A stretch of DNA of 31,760 nt from Chloromonas sp. AAM2 (lineage: Eukaryota > Chlorophyta > Chlorophyceae > Chlamydomonadales > Chlamydomonadaceae): contig QAXH01003835.1 in the NCBI GenBank assembly GCA_004335635.1, positions 1-31,760 of the forward strand. Reading direction: 5' to 3'. Positions 9,422 through 21,603 of this stretch are shown piece after piece (the stretch's first letter is position 1; each line of letters starts with the position of its first letter). Under the pieces are notes generated by a model, which saw only the letters and a list, made by a program, of their open reading frames with translations, had not been told where the DNA came from and did no database searches. The position numbers and the translations under genes are program-made.

Positions 9422-10549
9422 CCAGTTAAGGCTGGAAGGGTAAAACCTTCGCAGACCTTCCCCACACTGGTTGTTATAGGCAGGGTGCAGGGGGTAGCAG
9501 GGGGTAGGCGTACACAAATCTGCCGACCTCTAACTCACTTTCTGTCAGAGGGGGGCCCCCCGCAGGAACATCTACAGGTTCATTATACACTTTGAGTATG
9601 CCATACTTGGTGCTCAGTTTCATGAGAGCTTACTAATGCACCGTTGAAAACAAAGAACTTTGCTTGTTTGAGTCCGTTTCAGTCCCCGGCTGTCTTCGGT
9701 CGACTCTGGGCCCACCTGACGATTACCGGTCGTCCCCGGGTTGAGTTTGCCATTGCGTAGCTCTCGATGCGCTTGTCACAAGGGCGTGCTTAGATATTTT
9801 TTCTGACCTATCGTTGGCCTGCAAATCAAGTTTCCCTTGAGCCCTCACGTTTCCTTTATGCAATTTCTCAACGTCATTTCCAAAAGTCATTTCTAAAAGT
9901 CACGGACGTGCCTACTCCCTGGCTGGGGTCGACATGTGGGGCATGCAAACATAGCATCTTGGTGGATTCCCCCAAAACTTTGTCGTCAAACTTGTGACTA
10001 ATCCAGGCATCAGTAGGGAAGAAAAGGAAAACAGCCATGCAAATTGTAGTGCAAGCTGCTCATTACCCGTGATGCAGGTGTTTACGCCCTTCGTGCAGTG
10101 CTTGGCAACTCGAAGGCTTACGGCGGGCTCTGAAACTACAGCTCACTTACATAGCGCGCTGCCGACTCACAATCGTGGCTATTGCTGCGGCTGATGGCAA
10201 ATGTAACAACTGAAAGTGTTCAAACCGAGGCACGCTGCTCCACCTCCCACGCATTTACGACATGCATCGCATCCAAGATAAACTGCGACGACGATATGCG
10301 AGGCCATGCAAGTCGAAACTTCGGGTCGAAAACGTGCAGCGGTTCTTTTCAACACGATACTGATACCGAGACAGTCTGGCAAGGACAGGGCAGTCATTGG
10401 TGTTGGCGGCAAAGCACTTTGCGCCCTGTGTTATCTTCTGCGCATTGTGAACTCCAGAGGAAGGCATGTGCCAAGTCATGAAGCCACATCCGGCAGTTCT
10501 GATACTCGGTTAGCTGTTGCATGGGATAAACCGTGCCATAGTAGTGACC
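9422..10549. other. Gap and presumed promoter region of IRE1
   Basis: No supportable exon. It includes a G-rich patch at 9483-9507 with cagggggtag in tandem, and a 12-bp palindrome of six G then six C at 9550-9561. The last few hundred bases should be promoter and 5' UTR of IRE1. I saw no convincing ER-stress element (CCAAT spaced from CCACG) by eye. Confidence 0.4.
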
Positions 10550-13500
10550 ATGGCTAATTGGAGTGCAAGACTTCTCCTTGTATCTCTGCTGCTGGCCTGG
10601 GCTGGTGTGGAGGCACAGCCTCGTGCCCTGCCAGCACCGGACACTCACTCGCATGGAGTCCTGAACCAGTTGCCGCCACGACAAGGAAGGAGGCCGCTTG
10701 GAGAATTGCGGACCGCGACTCTCGATGAGTAAGGGTTCTGCCAATCCGACCTGTCGATCCGCAGCAGGCACCTTTTGCATTTGCACGGTGCTTCTCTTCG
10801 TTCTCCGACCCATTGTCATTTACAAGATGACATTGCCTTGCTTGCAAACCCGATGACCGCCTTTCTCGCAGGTCTCATCAAAACGCTCTTATCGTCACGC
10901 TGCTGGATGGAAGAATTGTGGGGTTGGACAGTCAGAATGGAGCCAGGCTGTGGACTTATGACACAGGAGCGCCCCTGGTCAGCGTGCGCCACTCGGATTC
11001 TTCCCTGGCAGCAGCGAACATAAACATTTTTCCTGGACTGGACGGCTCTTTGTATGCCTACCACGGCATGGTAGCAGGACAAGCACACCTAGAGGTAGGT
11101 GGTGCTTCATTCTTGTGTTCAACAAGCGCATTCGTCCACTGTTCACATGTGCCATGATGGCCAGCAACCAATGTTCGCATCCCCAACAGTGCACGTGCAT
11201 GCATGCCTTGTTGCATGCAGCGCCTGCCTATGAGCCTTCCCGAGCTGGTCAGCTCCAGCCCGTCCCTGGCAGTGGATGGCAGCGTTGTGCTGGGTACACG
11301 GATATCGACTGTCTTTGCCCTTCACAAGGCCACGGGTCAGCTGGTACGCCTGCTGTCAGGAGTGGCTGGGGCACTTGACGATGACAGTGAAGATGGTGAG
11401 CATGTGGGCAAGGCAGCCTGTCAAAACTCATCCACCCTTGGTGAAAACCACACAGGACTCATGTCAAGCTGTGCCTAACATGTGGTTATGCGTGGAAGGC
11501 ATAAGCAGCAAAGGATTGGAGGGGACACTTTGCAACGGGCGCTTTGGCGCAGCTGGGATGGCAGCTGCATGTAAAACTCCAGCCCAGGCAACGTCATGCC
11601 ACAGGTGTAGTCAGTCGCATTGGCAGCGCCAGTGCACAAGGTATGAGTGGCATGTGTTGCTGGACGTGGGTGTGTTGCAGGTGTGCATGTGCCGGCCACA
11701 TTCGACCCTCAGACAATGGTCCTGGTCGGACGGGAGGACTTCATCGTCCGCTCACTCCATGCCGGCTCTGGGCACGAGACGTGGAACGCCACTTTTGCAC
11801 GGGTTATGCAGCTGCACCCACTGTCACCCCAGCACGACCAGCAGGAACACTGGAACGGCCAGCCGCTGGGCAGCGGCCCTGACTCGTCTGCAGGCGGGGT
11901 TGGCCTGCCACCGCCCAAGGTCCAGCCCAGTGCCCTCCGCACCACACGCCTGGCAGTGGCTGCAGACAACACTTTGCAAGCGTACGATGCAGGCTCAGGC
12001 TTCAGACGATGGTCAGTAGCCTTTGACGCACCGCCTGTCGCCGCCTTTGACACTTCCCTTGGATCGGACGGGTTGAACCAACTGGATCCCCGCTCCCGCG
12101 CACCCAAGCACCCACACCGCCCCCCACGCCCCGCAGCGGCCGCCCCAACAACCCCCAAGCAAGTACTGGTTGGTCTGTTTGACGGCAGCCTGTACGCCAT
12201 ACCCACAGACCACCTTGTCAGCGCACCAGGGTGGGGCATGCAGCATCAGCACGGCAAGGGCCTGGCGCATCAGCGGCTGCCTGGCCTGCCTGCCCCAGCC
12301 CCTGGCTTCTCAAGGCCAACAGCCAAGCACACTGATGCAGCACCCACGAATGGCACTCTGGAGCTTCCACCTGCTTCTGTCCAGCCCCAGTGCCGTAAAG
12401 GTGAGGTTGAACCCATGCGACGTTTTCCTTGTTTTGTCTTGGCTCGAATTTCACTGGATTGATTAATGCAGGATCCGCTCGGCACAGACAGTGTAATCAA
12501 TCGTGGCTTTCTATGTGTCACTATCCACTGGTGACATGTTCATCTTCTTGTCTCTACCTCACTGGCTGGATGGACACATCTGAAGCCTGGCTTACTAATC
12601 ATAAACGCTGTTGCATTCGTTGCGCAGGTGATGCAGAGTCTGAGTCAGCCACTGCCCTGGCGTTGGTGTCCGACCCCATTGCCCTAGCAGTGATGAAATC
12701 AGCAGCGGCAGACACCGCACACTCCCCAGTATCTTCCCTGGTCTGCCCCCTGGGTGTGCACGCTCTGGCAGAGCCTCATCCAACAGCCACCTCATCAGTG
12801 CAGCGCAAGAACATCAGCAACGTGCCCTGGTTGCCGCACCCTGCCGCATTTCCACCCCCGCTGCCGCCCATCGCCCTCCGCCCCGCACCCCGCACCGCTC
12901 CGTTCTGGCACACAGCATGGCCAGTGCTGACTTTGCTGGCAGTCGCACTTGTGACGGTGGTGCTGCTTTGGGCTCGGCTGCAGAGCGTCCTGGCCGGCGT
13001 GAAAGGTGCATCAGCACTACAGACAAATGCCATGATCGAACCAGCTACAGCAATGACACCTGTTTCATCGGACCCCAACTTCAGCACCCCTGTGAAGCAA
13101 CAGAACGACGCACAGGATCATTCACCATATGGCAATGGAGGCTCTGGGTCAGCAAGAAAGGCACGGCAGATGCGGCGTAAGGCTGCGTCCGGTGCAGCCA
13201 TCGCCTTGCTGGCACAGGCTGGCAGCCAGGAGAGCCTGATGTATACCGACTCTGGTGCGGAAAAGAGCAGCAGCTACAACAGTACGTCTGCCAACGGACA
13301 AGGCCATGGCGAGGATGGTGACATTAATGGTGATGGAAACAGGAAAGCACCGGGCGGCAGGGAATGGCCAGTTATGACCCCAGCTGACGGCAGCCCCGAA
13401 GCACAGCAAGGCGATGGTATGGGTCCATCAACAAGCAATCACAGCAGAAACGGTCTCACTGCCAATGCTGTTGGTGCGTCAAATAGCAACCACAGTAACA

Positions 13501-16500
13501 GTGGCAGCAATCATAACAGAAACGGCGGCAGCGACAACAACCTGCCGCAGCAGCAGGCGCTGCCGCAGCCTGACGGTTCCATGCTTATGGGGCGGCTGCG
13601 AGTGGGGCCCGGCATCCTGGGCTACGGCAGTGCAGGTGTGGGGGGCTGCACGCGGCTGACACGGGGAACGCAGCCTGTCGGGCGGGTCGCCTGGAGAGTG
13701 GCTGCGGAAGCTGACGGGCCAGGAAGTGGGAGAAGCTGACATGCGAGCTGTTCGACATGCATATGCAGGGGCCAGCTTAGCGATAGCGGTGGAAAGGCAC
13801 AGGTTCATGCGTCAGTGTCGCACGGAGGGGTGCATTCCTGCGGGCACTGCATGGGTCTGCTGACGCCCTGTCAGGCACAGTTGGCTGTTGTGTTTTCTGC
13901 AACTGTACAACGAGTATCACACAGGGTGGCTTGTTGCCATTGCGTACCAACTGTGGCTAGGCATACTGAACTGTGTGAGTGGCTCATGTGTGCAGGGACC
14001 ATTGTGTATGAGGGTTGGTTGGGCGGCCGGCCCATAGCGGTCAAGCGCCTGCTGCGGCAGTTCTACGATCTGGCACGCAAAGAGATTGAGGTAGGATCGT
14101 GCATGTGGGCGCATGAGTCTGGTTGCCCTTGTTGAATCAGCTCTGTCTGAGTTGCGCACGCCACACTGTTCAGTCGCCTTGCCATCAATGTTGACGCTGG
14201 TACCTGGGGTCATGAGTCATGTTGTGTCAGTTTGCAATTGGTGAGAGGACCGCTTGGGAGCACGTTTTCTGAGAATGCGTCTTGTGTAGCAGGACCACAC
14301 TTGTCCTGTGTCCAACACAACTCATTTTGCACCCTGTTGCCCTGCAGGTGCTCATCCTGAGCGACGAGCATCCCAACGTGGTGCGCTGCTTTGCCCTGGA
14401 GGAGGACAGGGAGTTCGTGTACCTGGCGCTGGAGCGCTGCAGGTCCACACTGGCGGACGCGCTGGCGGCGCCTCAGGTGGGATGACGACACGTGTCTGTG
14501 GCACAAAGGGACCTTGTAGATCCGGTTACATCTTGCAGACTGCTGACACTGGCACTGACACTGACACTTGCATGAACACATCTTGTCTGCTCGTGTCGCA
14601 AACCGTATTTGCTGCCCTTGACACATGTCTGCAATACAGCCGCTTGTGTTCTCGCGATGAGCAACTGCCTGAATTGGGAAGTTGAAAGGGATTTACTCAG
14701 CCGCAACACCACAAATAGACAATTCTCTGGCTTTCTCTGTCAAACTTCACACAGATCCTATCTTGCTAGAGCCGTTGTCTTACCTAAGCAGCCTCGCTCG
14801 CTGCCCAGAAGGGATTCCGTTACTCTTGCAGTTGCTCGTACCTTGTTTGTGCCGCTGCGTGATGGTTACCTGTAACGAACATTAGCGGTTGCTCTGACCG
14901 TGCCGCTGTGTGTTGTACCTGTGTCAGGCCAAGGCTCTGTTCCTGGACAGCGGGACGGGCGCGCCCTCGCAGCGCTGCCTGGACATCTGCCGGCAGCTGG
15001 TGCTGGGGCTGGCAGCGCTGCATGAGAGGGGCATCGTGCACAGAGGTGAGCGGCAGCACCCACCCAGTCGCAACCCTTCAAACAATCACAAGATAGTGCA
15101 GAACAAGATCTTTGGCACCTGGTCATGAAGGCGCTCGGATAACTAACACTGATTAGCCTCACCTTAAGTTTGCTGGTATCTTTTTTGCCAACTGTTCAGC
15201 TGTGTGCAGGTTGTACAGGTTTGCGATCATATGTACAGGTTTGCTCATATGGCATTGTATTGTGCAAGACGCAGAAAACGTAAAAGAACAAGAAAGGCAG
15301 ATTGGTTCCTGAACTTGATTGGGAGCTGTGAATACTGGCCATGGGTACTGGTTTTCCGCCTGTGTTTGCGCAGACCTGAAGCCTCATAACGTGCTGTTGA
15401 CGGACGGGGGGCGAGCCAAGCTGAGCGACATGGGCCTCAGCAAGCAGCTGGTGGCAGAGCAGAGCTCCTTCGAGAGCCATGGAGCAGGTGGGAGGACGGG
15501 CATGCAGGGGTAGACGGCAGGACGGTTGCATGCAGATGGCCAAGGGGGGAACGTCAGATGTGTTACACTCGCGACATGTCAACGCGAATAGAAGGTGAAG
15601 TCAGGCGGGCTCGGCATAGATGATTCTGCCAAAGTGGCACTGTTTGCCCGCACACGTCACACAGTGCGCTCCGACACTGTCTGACTGAGCTTCTCTGATG
15701 CACCGCACTCATCGCACAACCACAAGCTGTTCACTTAGTGCTGGACTGGCCCTAATCCCTATGCTCGTTGCAATGACCAAGGCTATGGCTTGTGCTGCTG
15801 ATGTTCTCCAGGCGGCAGCAGCGGCTGGCAGGCCCCTGAACAGCTCATTGCCCGCGGGGGCGGCGTGGTGCGCCAGACGCGCAGCATGGACGTGTTCAGC
15901 CTGGGCTGCGTGCTGCACTACTGCATGACGGGCGGCAGGCACCCCTTCGGGGACTCATATGAACGGGACTCGGCTATCCTGAGGGGGCAGCCGAACATGA
16001 CACCACTTGCTGCGTTTCCTGAGGCATGCAACCTGGTGGGTGGCTTGAGGGTTGCCGCTGGGATTGCCATGTAGCACGCACTTGCGCCCCTCCGCTGTTG
16101 AGCCGACTGCCTTGCTTAGCAAGGAGGTAAGGAACATGCTGGAATCATCAAGTGACTGGCTCAGCGAGGAGAGGTAGCCAGCGGCAGCGGCTGCACTGAT
16201 TGGTCATAGTTCGCCATTGTCAGGCAGTTGGCCACAGGAGCGCACTGCGTACTGCAGGCACTTCTGGCCCTATGCTGCACACCCTCCAGATCATGTCAAC
16301 ATATTTATGCCTCCATTATTCTTTCACACCGATGTTTATAAGTGTTCTTTGTCCATTCGTAGGTCCTGTCCATGCTCACCAAGGAGCCCGAGTCCCGGCC
16401 CCTGATGGCCGCTGTGCTCGGCCACCCCGCGTGGTGGAGCGCTGAGCAGGCACTCAAGTTCCTGGTGGACATCAGCGACAGGCAAGGAGGGGCACAAAAA

Positions 16501-18912
16501 GGGAATCCGTGGTGCAGGATAGCATAACGCAGGCCGCTATGCAGTTACGGCACGTCTCTCAGCACACGCTGCGATGGGTTTTTAGTGCGCTCAGACAGAA
16601 CCTGCCACCTGCTCTGGCCACTGGCACTGGCGGTCAGGCAAGGTCTTTACAGTACCATAATCATGGTCAGTCACTGATCATTACAGTACAGGATGATGAG
16701 GCTTGCTACATGAGCATGAAGTAAAGCACCCGGCACATGAACCGTTCGCCTGCTCACTGCCACTGTGTGTGTCCAGGGTTGAGAACGAGGACCGTGAGCC
16801 GGACCAGCGCCTGTTGGCTTCCCTGGAGGCGCATGCCGCTGCCGCGCTGCAGGCGCCCAGCGGCCAGGGGGCGGGGGGCTATGCACTGGTGCCCAACTGG
16901 GGCGGTGCGGTGGAGGCGGCGCTGGTGGTCAACCTGGGCCGCTACAGGCGCTACGACTACACAAGCCTCAGGGACCTGCTCAGAGTGGTGAGTGGGCAGG
17001 GCCGATCACATCCAACTACCCATGGACGCTGAAAATAGCTTTATGGTGGTGATAGCTTGCGATAAGTGCTACAGTAAGTGTTAAGCCGGTGAGTGTGATT
17101 AGTATCACGTGCAATTGCAGGCTTAGTTATGGGGGCTGGAAACGGTGCCGCTGGGCTGTCAACCAGTCATGGCCGCTGGAAAGCGCGAAAGGCAGCAGTA
17201 GCTAGAATTTATGGCAAAAAGAGGGCAAAAAGGCAGAAGGACGGGAACAGAGGTGGCGGTGAGATGCAAGGTCCTTGGCTCACATGCATTGGACATTGCT
17301 TCGCACATGGAGTTGATGAACATGGCAGCTATGTGCAGCGTGGGTTGAGTTGTGGGTTGTTTTGTGGGTTGCAGATCCGCAACAAGCGCAATCACTTCCG
17401 GGAGATGCCGTCGGACCTGCAGGCCATGCTGGGGCCGCTGCCGCACGGCTTCTTGAAGTAAGCGGGGGCAGGAGTGTCCATGCATGTACCAGGACTGAAT
17501 ATGCTGCTCTTACATTCGTTGCCTGGACAGGGCAGACTGTTTGTGTCACATGCAACGTGCAGCTTGGGAGCTGTGAGATCATCCCCCCTTTTCAGCAGAA
17601 TGTGGACTTTGCACTGAGGTGCGAGGTTTTGTTCACTTGTTTTGTAGGCTCAGTTGCTGGTGATGCCGCCCTGTCTTGTGCCTTGCCAGGTACTTCAGCA
17701 GCCGGTTCCCGCACCTGCTCATGTCAGTGTGGGTGTTTGCTGTGCGGCATCTGGCGGACGACGACCACCTAGCTGCCAGTTACTGGCCGGGTGGAGCAGC
17801 GCTGTACGAACGCTTTGTGGCCACCTTCACTCGATTGCAGTCCGTGCGCCTCCGCGCCATCGCCCCGACGCCCACACCAGCACCAGCCAGCTCAACAACC
17901 AGCCACCAGCAGCAGGAGCAGGAGCAGCAGGATCTGCACGAACAATTGAATGCGCAGTTCAATGCCAGCTCACAAGCGTCGGCTCGGGACACTGGCACTA
18001 CGGCTCTGCCAGCTGCGCCAGCTGCTGTCACACCAGCAAAATTAGGTCGAGACAGCGAGGATGTGAATTGTGGTGTGGCAGCGCAAGCCAGCCAAGAAAG
18101 GCCGCCTGATGCAGAACCGCCCTTGCCACCACCCCTGCCACCGTCTCCACCGCGTGACCTAAACAGGAATAGCATGCAAGCTGCACCGCAGCCTGCGCTG
18201 GATCAACCCACACAGGCCAGTGCAGCCCCGCAGCAGCCGCAGCAGCCGGCTGCACCCATGCCCTCCCTTGCCACCTCCAGTGTCCCGCTGCCCCCGCCCC
18301 CGCCACCACCATCCGGCCCCCGCGCTGCGAGCGTGACATCTACCATAATGGACAATGCAGTGGTGGTGGGCTATGAGGCGGACCCGGATGCAGGCAACCA
18401 GGAAACGTTTGTGCGAGAGTTTCCACGGCGCGTGGGCAGGCAAATCTGTAAGTGCTGCAGTGCACACACGTTGTTTGTGGTTGTCTGCTTGCCATTCTGG
18501 TCTACTGCATGACACAAACATGTGAAGCCGACATTAGCAGTCGGTCTTGAATATTTTGGCACCATGCCGACTACTGCTTGCTTCATACCCATGACCCGCC
18601 ATGTGCTGTGCAGGCGACTTCTACTCGAAGACAGGGCACTGCAAGTTCGGAGAGGGGTGCGTGTTTGACCACCCTGAGGGCATGGCAGTGCGCCTGACGT
18701 CCCTTGGCCTGCCTCTGCGACCGGACCAACCACTCTGCTCCTTCTATACTAGATTCAACGACTGCAAGTTTGGCCCAGCCTGCAAGTTCCATCACCCAAT
18801 CCTGCGGCCAGTCTACGCGGGCCAAGCCCTTTCATCAGGAACAGTGGCCACTCCCAGTCCAAGCATAGGAGGGCATCCGGCCATGCATGGGCTTGTCACA
18901 GGCGCTGGCTGA
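10550..18912 (+). CDS. IRE1: IRE1 unfolded-protein-response sensor kinase/RNase with C-terminal tandem CCCH zinc fingers
   Basis: Spliced exons: 10550-10728, 10872-11094, 11221-11395, 11681-12400, 12628-13635, 13996-14090, 14348-14476, 14928-15045, 15374-15487, 15812-16035, 16363-16481, 16777-16987, 17375-17457, 17690-18447, 18614-18912 (1484 aa). IRE1 senses unfolded proteins in the ER lumen, then oligomerises, autophosphorylates and cuts RNA. Visible parts: signal peptide (1-24); lumenal PQQ-like beta-propeller (LLDGRIVGLDSQNG, PELVSSSPSLAVDGSV) with NAT, NGT and NIS glycosylation sequons; membrane segment about 526-546; a roughly 210-residue Ser/Asn-rich linker; kinase with loop GYGSAGT, lysine K785, HRD 881-883, DMG 901-903 and APE 928-930; KEN RNase with Y1094, N1108 and H1112 matching human Y892, N906 and H910; a roughly 220-residue Gln/Pro-rich linker; CX8CX5CX3H fingers at 1386-1405 and 1427-1446. 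Intron 11 is GC-AG (see findings). An upstream in-frame ATG at 10517 would bury the signal peptide, so 10550 is preferred. Confidence 0.95.
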
Positions 18913-18949
18913 CATGCTGTCATGCAAGTGCTTTGTAGACCTTGTGACC

Positions 18950-19053
18950 AGCAACAAAAGACCAAGTTACTTTGCTGTGCTCTGGCCAGCACCCCTTGCC
19001 TAGCAACAAAAGACCAAGTTACTTTGCTGTGCTCTGGCCAGCACCCCTTGCCT
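18950..19053 (+). repeat. Perfect 52-bp tandem duplication in the IRE1 3' region
   Basis: Units 18950-19001 and 19002-19053 are identical by eye and directly adjacent, beginning agcaacaaaagaccaag. The duplication starts 38 bp after the IRE1 stop codon, so it should lie in the 3' UTR. Identity without any change suggests a recent event or an assembly artefact. Confidence 0.9.
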
Positions 19054-19252
19054 TACATGTGGTCCGACGCCCTGTTCGTACGTTGAAAGAGAGAGCGGCA
19101 GGACACATGCACATTTAGATTAGTTCCCGGGTGGCGTCTGAAAGTCATGGGGCCACGTGCACAACCGATCTGCGAACGTCGGATGGACAACCCATGGCAC
19201 TGCTCTCACCTAGGCGCGCATCAAATAATAAGCCATCTTCGACTACGCTAGC

Positions 19253-19257
19253 TTACA
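19253..19257 (-). terminator. Candidate TGTAA poly(A) signal for coatomer zeta
   Basis: ttaca on the plus strand reads TGTAA on the minus strand, about 765 bp after the coatomer zeta stop. A second instance lies at 19053-19057, at the end of the 52-bp duplication. Confidence 0.3.
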
Positions 19258-20021
19258 GACTGTCTCTGGACTCCATGGTTGTGCTAGCTTCGAAGGTTGC
19301 ACTCATGCAAATCACCCTCCATTGCTAATAAACCTGCTGAAAACTGCTGTTTTTTTTCCAACTCCGCTGACTGACAATTTGAACGCTTCTGTGTATGGAA
19401 TTGTGAGATTGTAGCAATTGTGGCTGCCAGGTTTGTAGTTCAAGCAAGCCGACTGAAACGGGTTGAGCATGTTGTGGTGCTCAGCATCGGGGCTTGACAC
19501 ATTGAAGAAGGTAGCCTCCTTCGTCCTACATTTTGCTGCACTTGCACCCATCAAATTGTCCCAGAACTGGCAAACTTCTTTTTTTGGAAACATCTGTTTG
19601 TGTGATGCGCCTGCATGGATTTTGTTTTGGAATCTCTACAATCACTTTCCGTTCCCTTCAGTTGCCCAGCATACTGGCCACCGTGTGACTGCTGATGGCA
19701 CCGTGGTGTGAAGCTTTCTAGATCACGATCGGAACAACAGATATCGTCGCTGTGCCCTGCCCAAAGCAGGCAAGTCTCAGAGAAAGGGTCGGGAGTCTGG
19801 ACAGGGATGACCAACGTGCCATGCGGGGACACTCATCACTTGTAGCTATGCCACCTGCTACCCAGCCCCTCGCCTGTCAGCATTGTAGCTGACCAGCGCT
19901 AACAAAACTTGGCTGACGGCATTCTGTGCTTGTGGCACATTGGAACACGCAAGTCGCAAGTGCTGGTGCCAAACGCATGGGTGCTGGCTGTTGCATCAGC
20001 CCGTGCCTCCAGACCTTAGGT

Positions 20022-21603
20022 CTACTTGAGCAAAGAACGTGCCAAGTGCTCCTTGGCCGAGGCAAACGCCTTGGAAAACGTTTGGACCGATGCCTGCAGA
20101 GGAACACATGCGGATGCGGGCAACGCACACAGTAAGCATGTTGCAGCCTTCACCGTACCCGTGGTGCAGCTACCAAAACACAGACGGTTCACCATTGCAT
20201 GACACGCAGATGAAGAATGAACAGCAGATCAACCGATAGGAAGGCAGAGACAAGCTTGTGGTGTCCTTACCGGCTCATTGGCTGGCATCTCGCCATCAGC
20301 ACCTCGCATGGTGGCCCGAGACGCAACAGTTTGAGGGTCTGTCTCCAAGATGATTCTGCAATCAGACCACAAGCCAACACGTTTCCCCAGCACGCACTGT
20401 GAAGATGGCGCCATAGACAGATGGGCTTGTGGGCTAAACAGTAGACGAGAAATGCAGGCAAGAGTTGCCATCGGCTTGCTTGCATGTGCGGGTGTGTGTG
20501 TCAAGGACAGCACAGGCCCACTCACCCTCCGTCTACGATTTCATCCATTGCCAGCAGGACCAGGTCCAGGTTCTCAAGCACAGTCTTCTTCTCGACCTGC
20601 TGCCTGCAAAGCCAGACCAGATGCGCGCGTTTTATAAGCTGGCTGACTCTCAAAGAAGAACATACTGACGAACGAGCATGGGCCATGGCCACCTGCCAAC
20701 TAAACAATCGGTAACCTGCCCGTAAACTTTGCAACTGCCCTGAGCTGTGACCAAGACAAGCTGGTTGGTGTGCCCTATTAACTGAATCTGTGCCCTGATC
20801 AGTCAGCCCTGGACTATCATGTCTTGCTCATGTGATGTTGCAAAACTCAGTAATGTTGCATGCACACACGCATACCTGAGCAAGATAGAGACTGACTCGT
20901 AGAACGCTTGAAGCACTGTGAACAATATCAACTCATTCTCGTCTTGTGACCCAGTAACGTAGAACATGAGGTCACCCAGGTACTTGTAAACCATGATGTA
21001 GTTGTCCAGCATCACAATTTCCGCTGCAAACAGCAGCACCACATGTTTGGTGTTGCTGTGGGTATGGGGACATGTGTGCGGGCATGGACAATGAGGGCGT
21101 GCCTCGTCAATGTAGAGGATTGCCGGACTGCGCAACGTGCACAAGAATGCAAGCAAGAGAGTTCAAGAAATGCAGCAGGACACCTTGGAGCAGCAACCAC
21201 AATGTCAGATGTGCCAGCACGAATGGTCAGGGAACGCAGCCAATGGCAGTGAACCCAGCACCTCCAAGGCTAAATTTTGTCTTCTTCATGCTTTCCATCA
21301 AGCCAACCATCTGCCTGGGCACCAAACAAGGTGCTCACCTTCCTGGCGAGCATTTGTTCTGCTGGTCTTGTTCCACAAGGACTTCTCAAAGTTTGCCTGA
21401 GCTGAGATTGCCGTCCTGCAGATGCACGTTGCCTTGCATATGTAAACACAGGCGGTGCCAAGTCAAATGTCTGTGTGCATCTTGCCCGAGCTTGCATGCA
21501 CTTACCATTCATTCGAATAGTACTTGACGGCGATGCGCTTGCCCTCTGAGTCCAGTAGGATCAGGTTCTTTATGATTGGGCAAGTGGGATCAAGCACGGC
21601 CAT
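20022..21603 (-). CDS. Coatomer subunit zeta (COPI)
   Basis: Spliced model (minus strand): 21603-21506, 21415-21339, 21023-20876, 20603-20526, 20355-20271 and 20093-20022. All introns are GT-AG, giving 185 aa, close to the usual zeta-COP length. Zeta-COP is the small longin-fold subunit of the COPI coat that drives retrograde Golgi-to-ER and intra-Golgi vesicle traffic; it pairs with gamma-COP. Landmarks are [17 protein letters not shown] near the N terminus, [46 protein letters not shown], the helix [24 protein letters not shown], and the C-terminal helix [15 protein letters not shown]. The start at 21603 places MAVLDPTCP directly before the first conserved beta strand, as in plant homologues. 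It is convergent with IRE1 and divergent from the RING-H2 gene. Confidence 0.95.

Larger units (their letters stand above)
18913..20021. other. Gap between the convergent IRE1 and coatomer zeta genes
   Basis: This should hold the two 3' UTRs. No coding exon is supported; the open frames at about 19312-19832 on the minus strand show no domain. The 52-bp tandem duplication lies here, and minus-strand TGTAA signals occur at 19053-19057 and 19253-19257. Confidence 0.5.

Noticed and set aside
11475..11660. Possible extra IRE1 exon between exons 3 and 4
   Set aside because: The donor at 11396 and acceptor at 11680 already join in phase, and the frames between them do not extend the lumenal motifs.
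10550..12400. PQQ-dependent dehydrogenase suggested by the beta-propeller repeats
   Set aside because: The frame continues by splicing into a membrane segment, kinase and KEN RNase, which identifies the propeller as the IRE1 lumenal domain.
19312..19832. Minus-strand frames between IRE1 and coatomer zeta
   Set aside because: They lie in presumed 3' UTR, with no splice-compatible ends and no motif.
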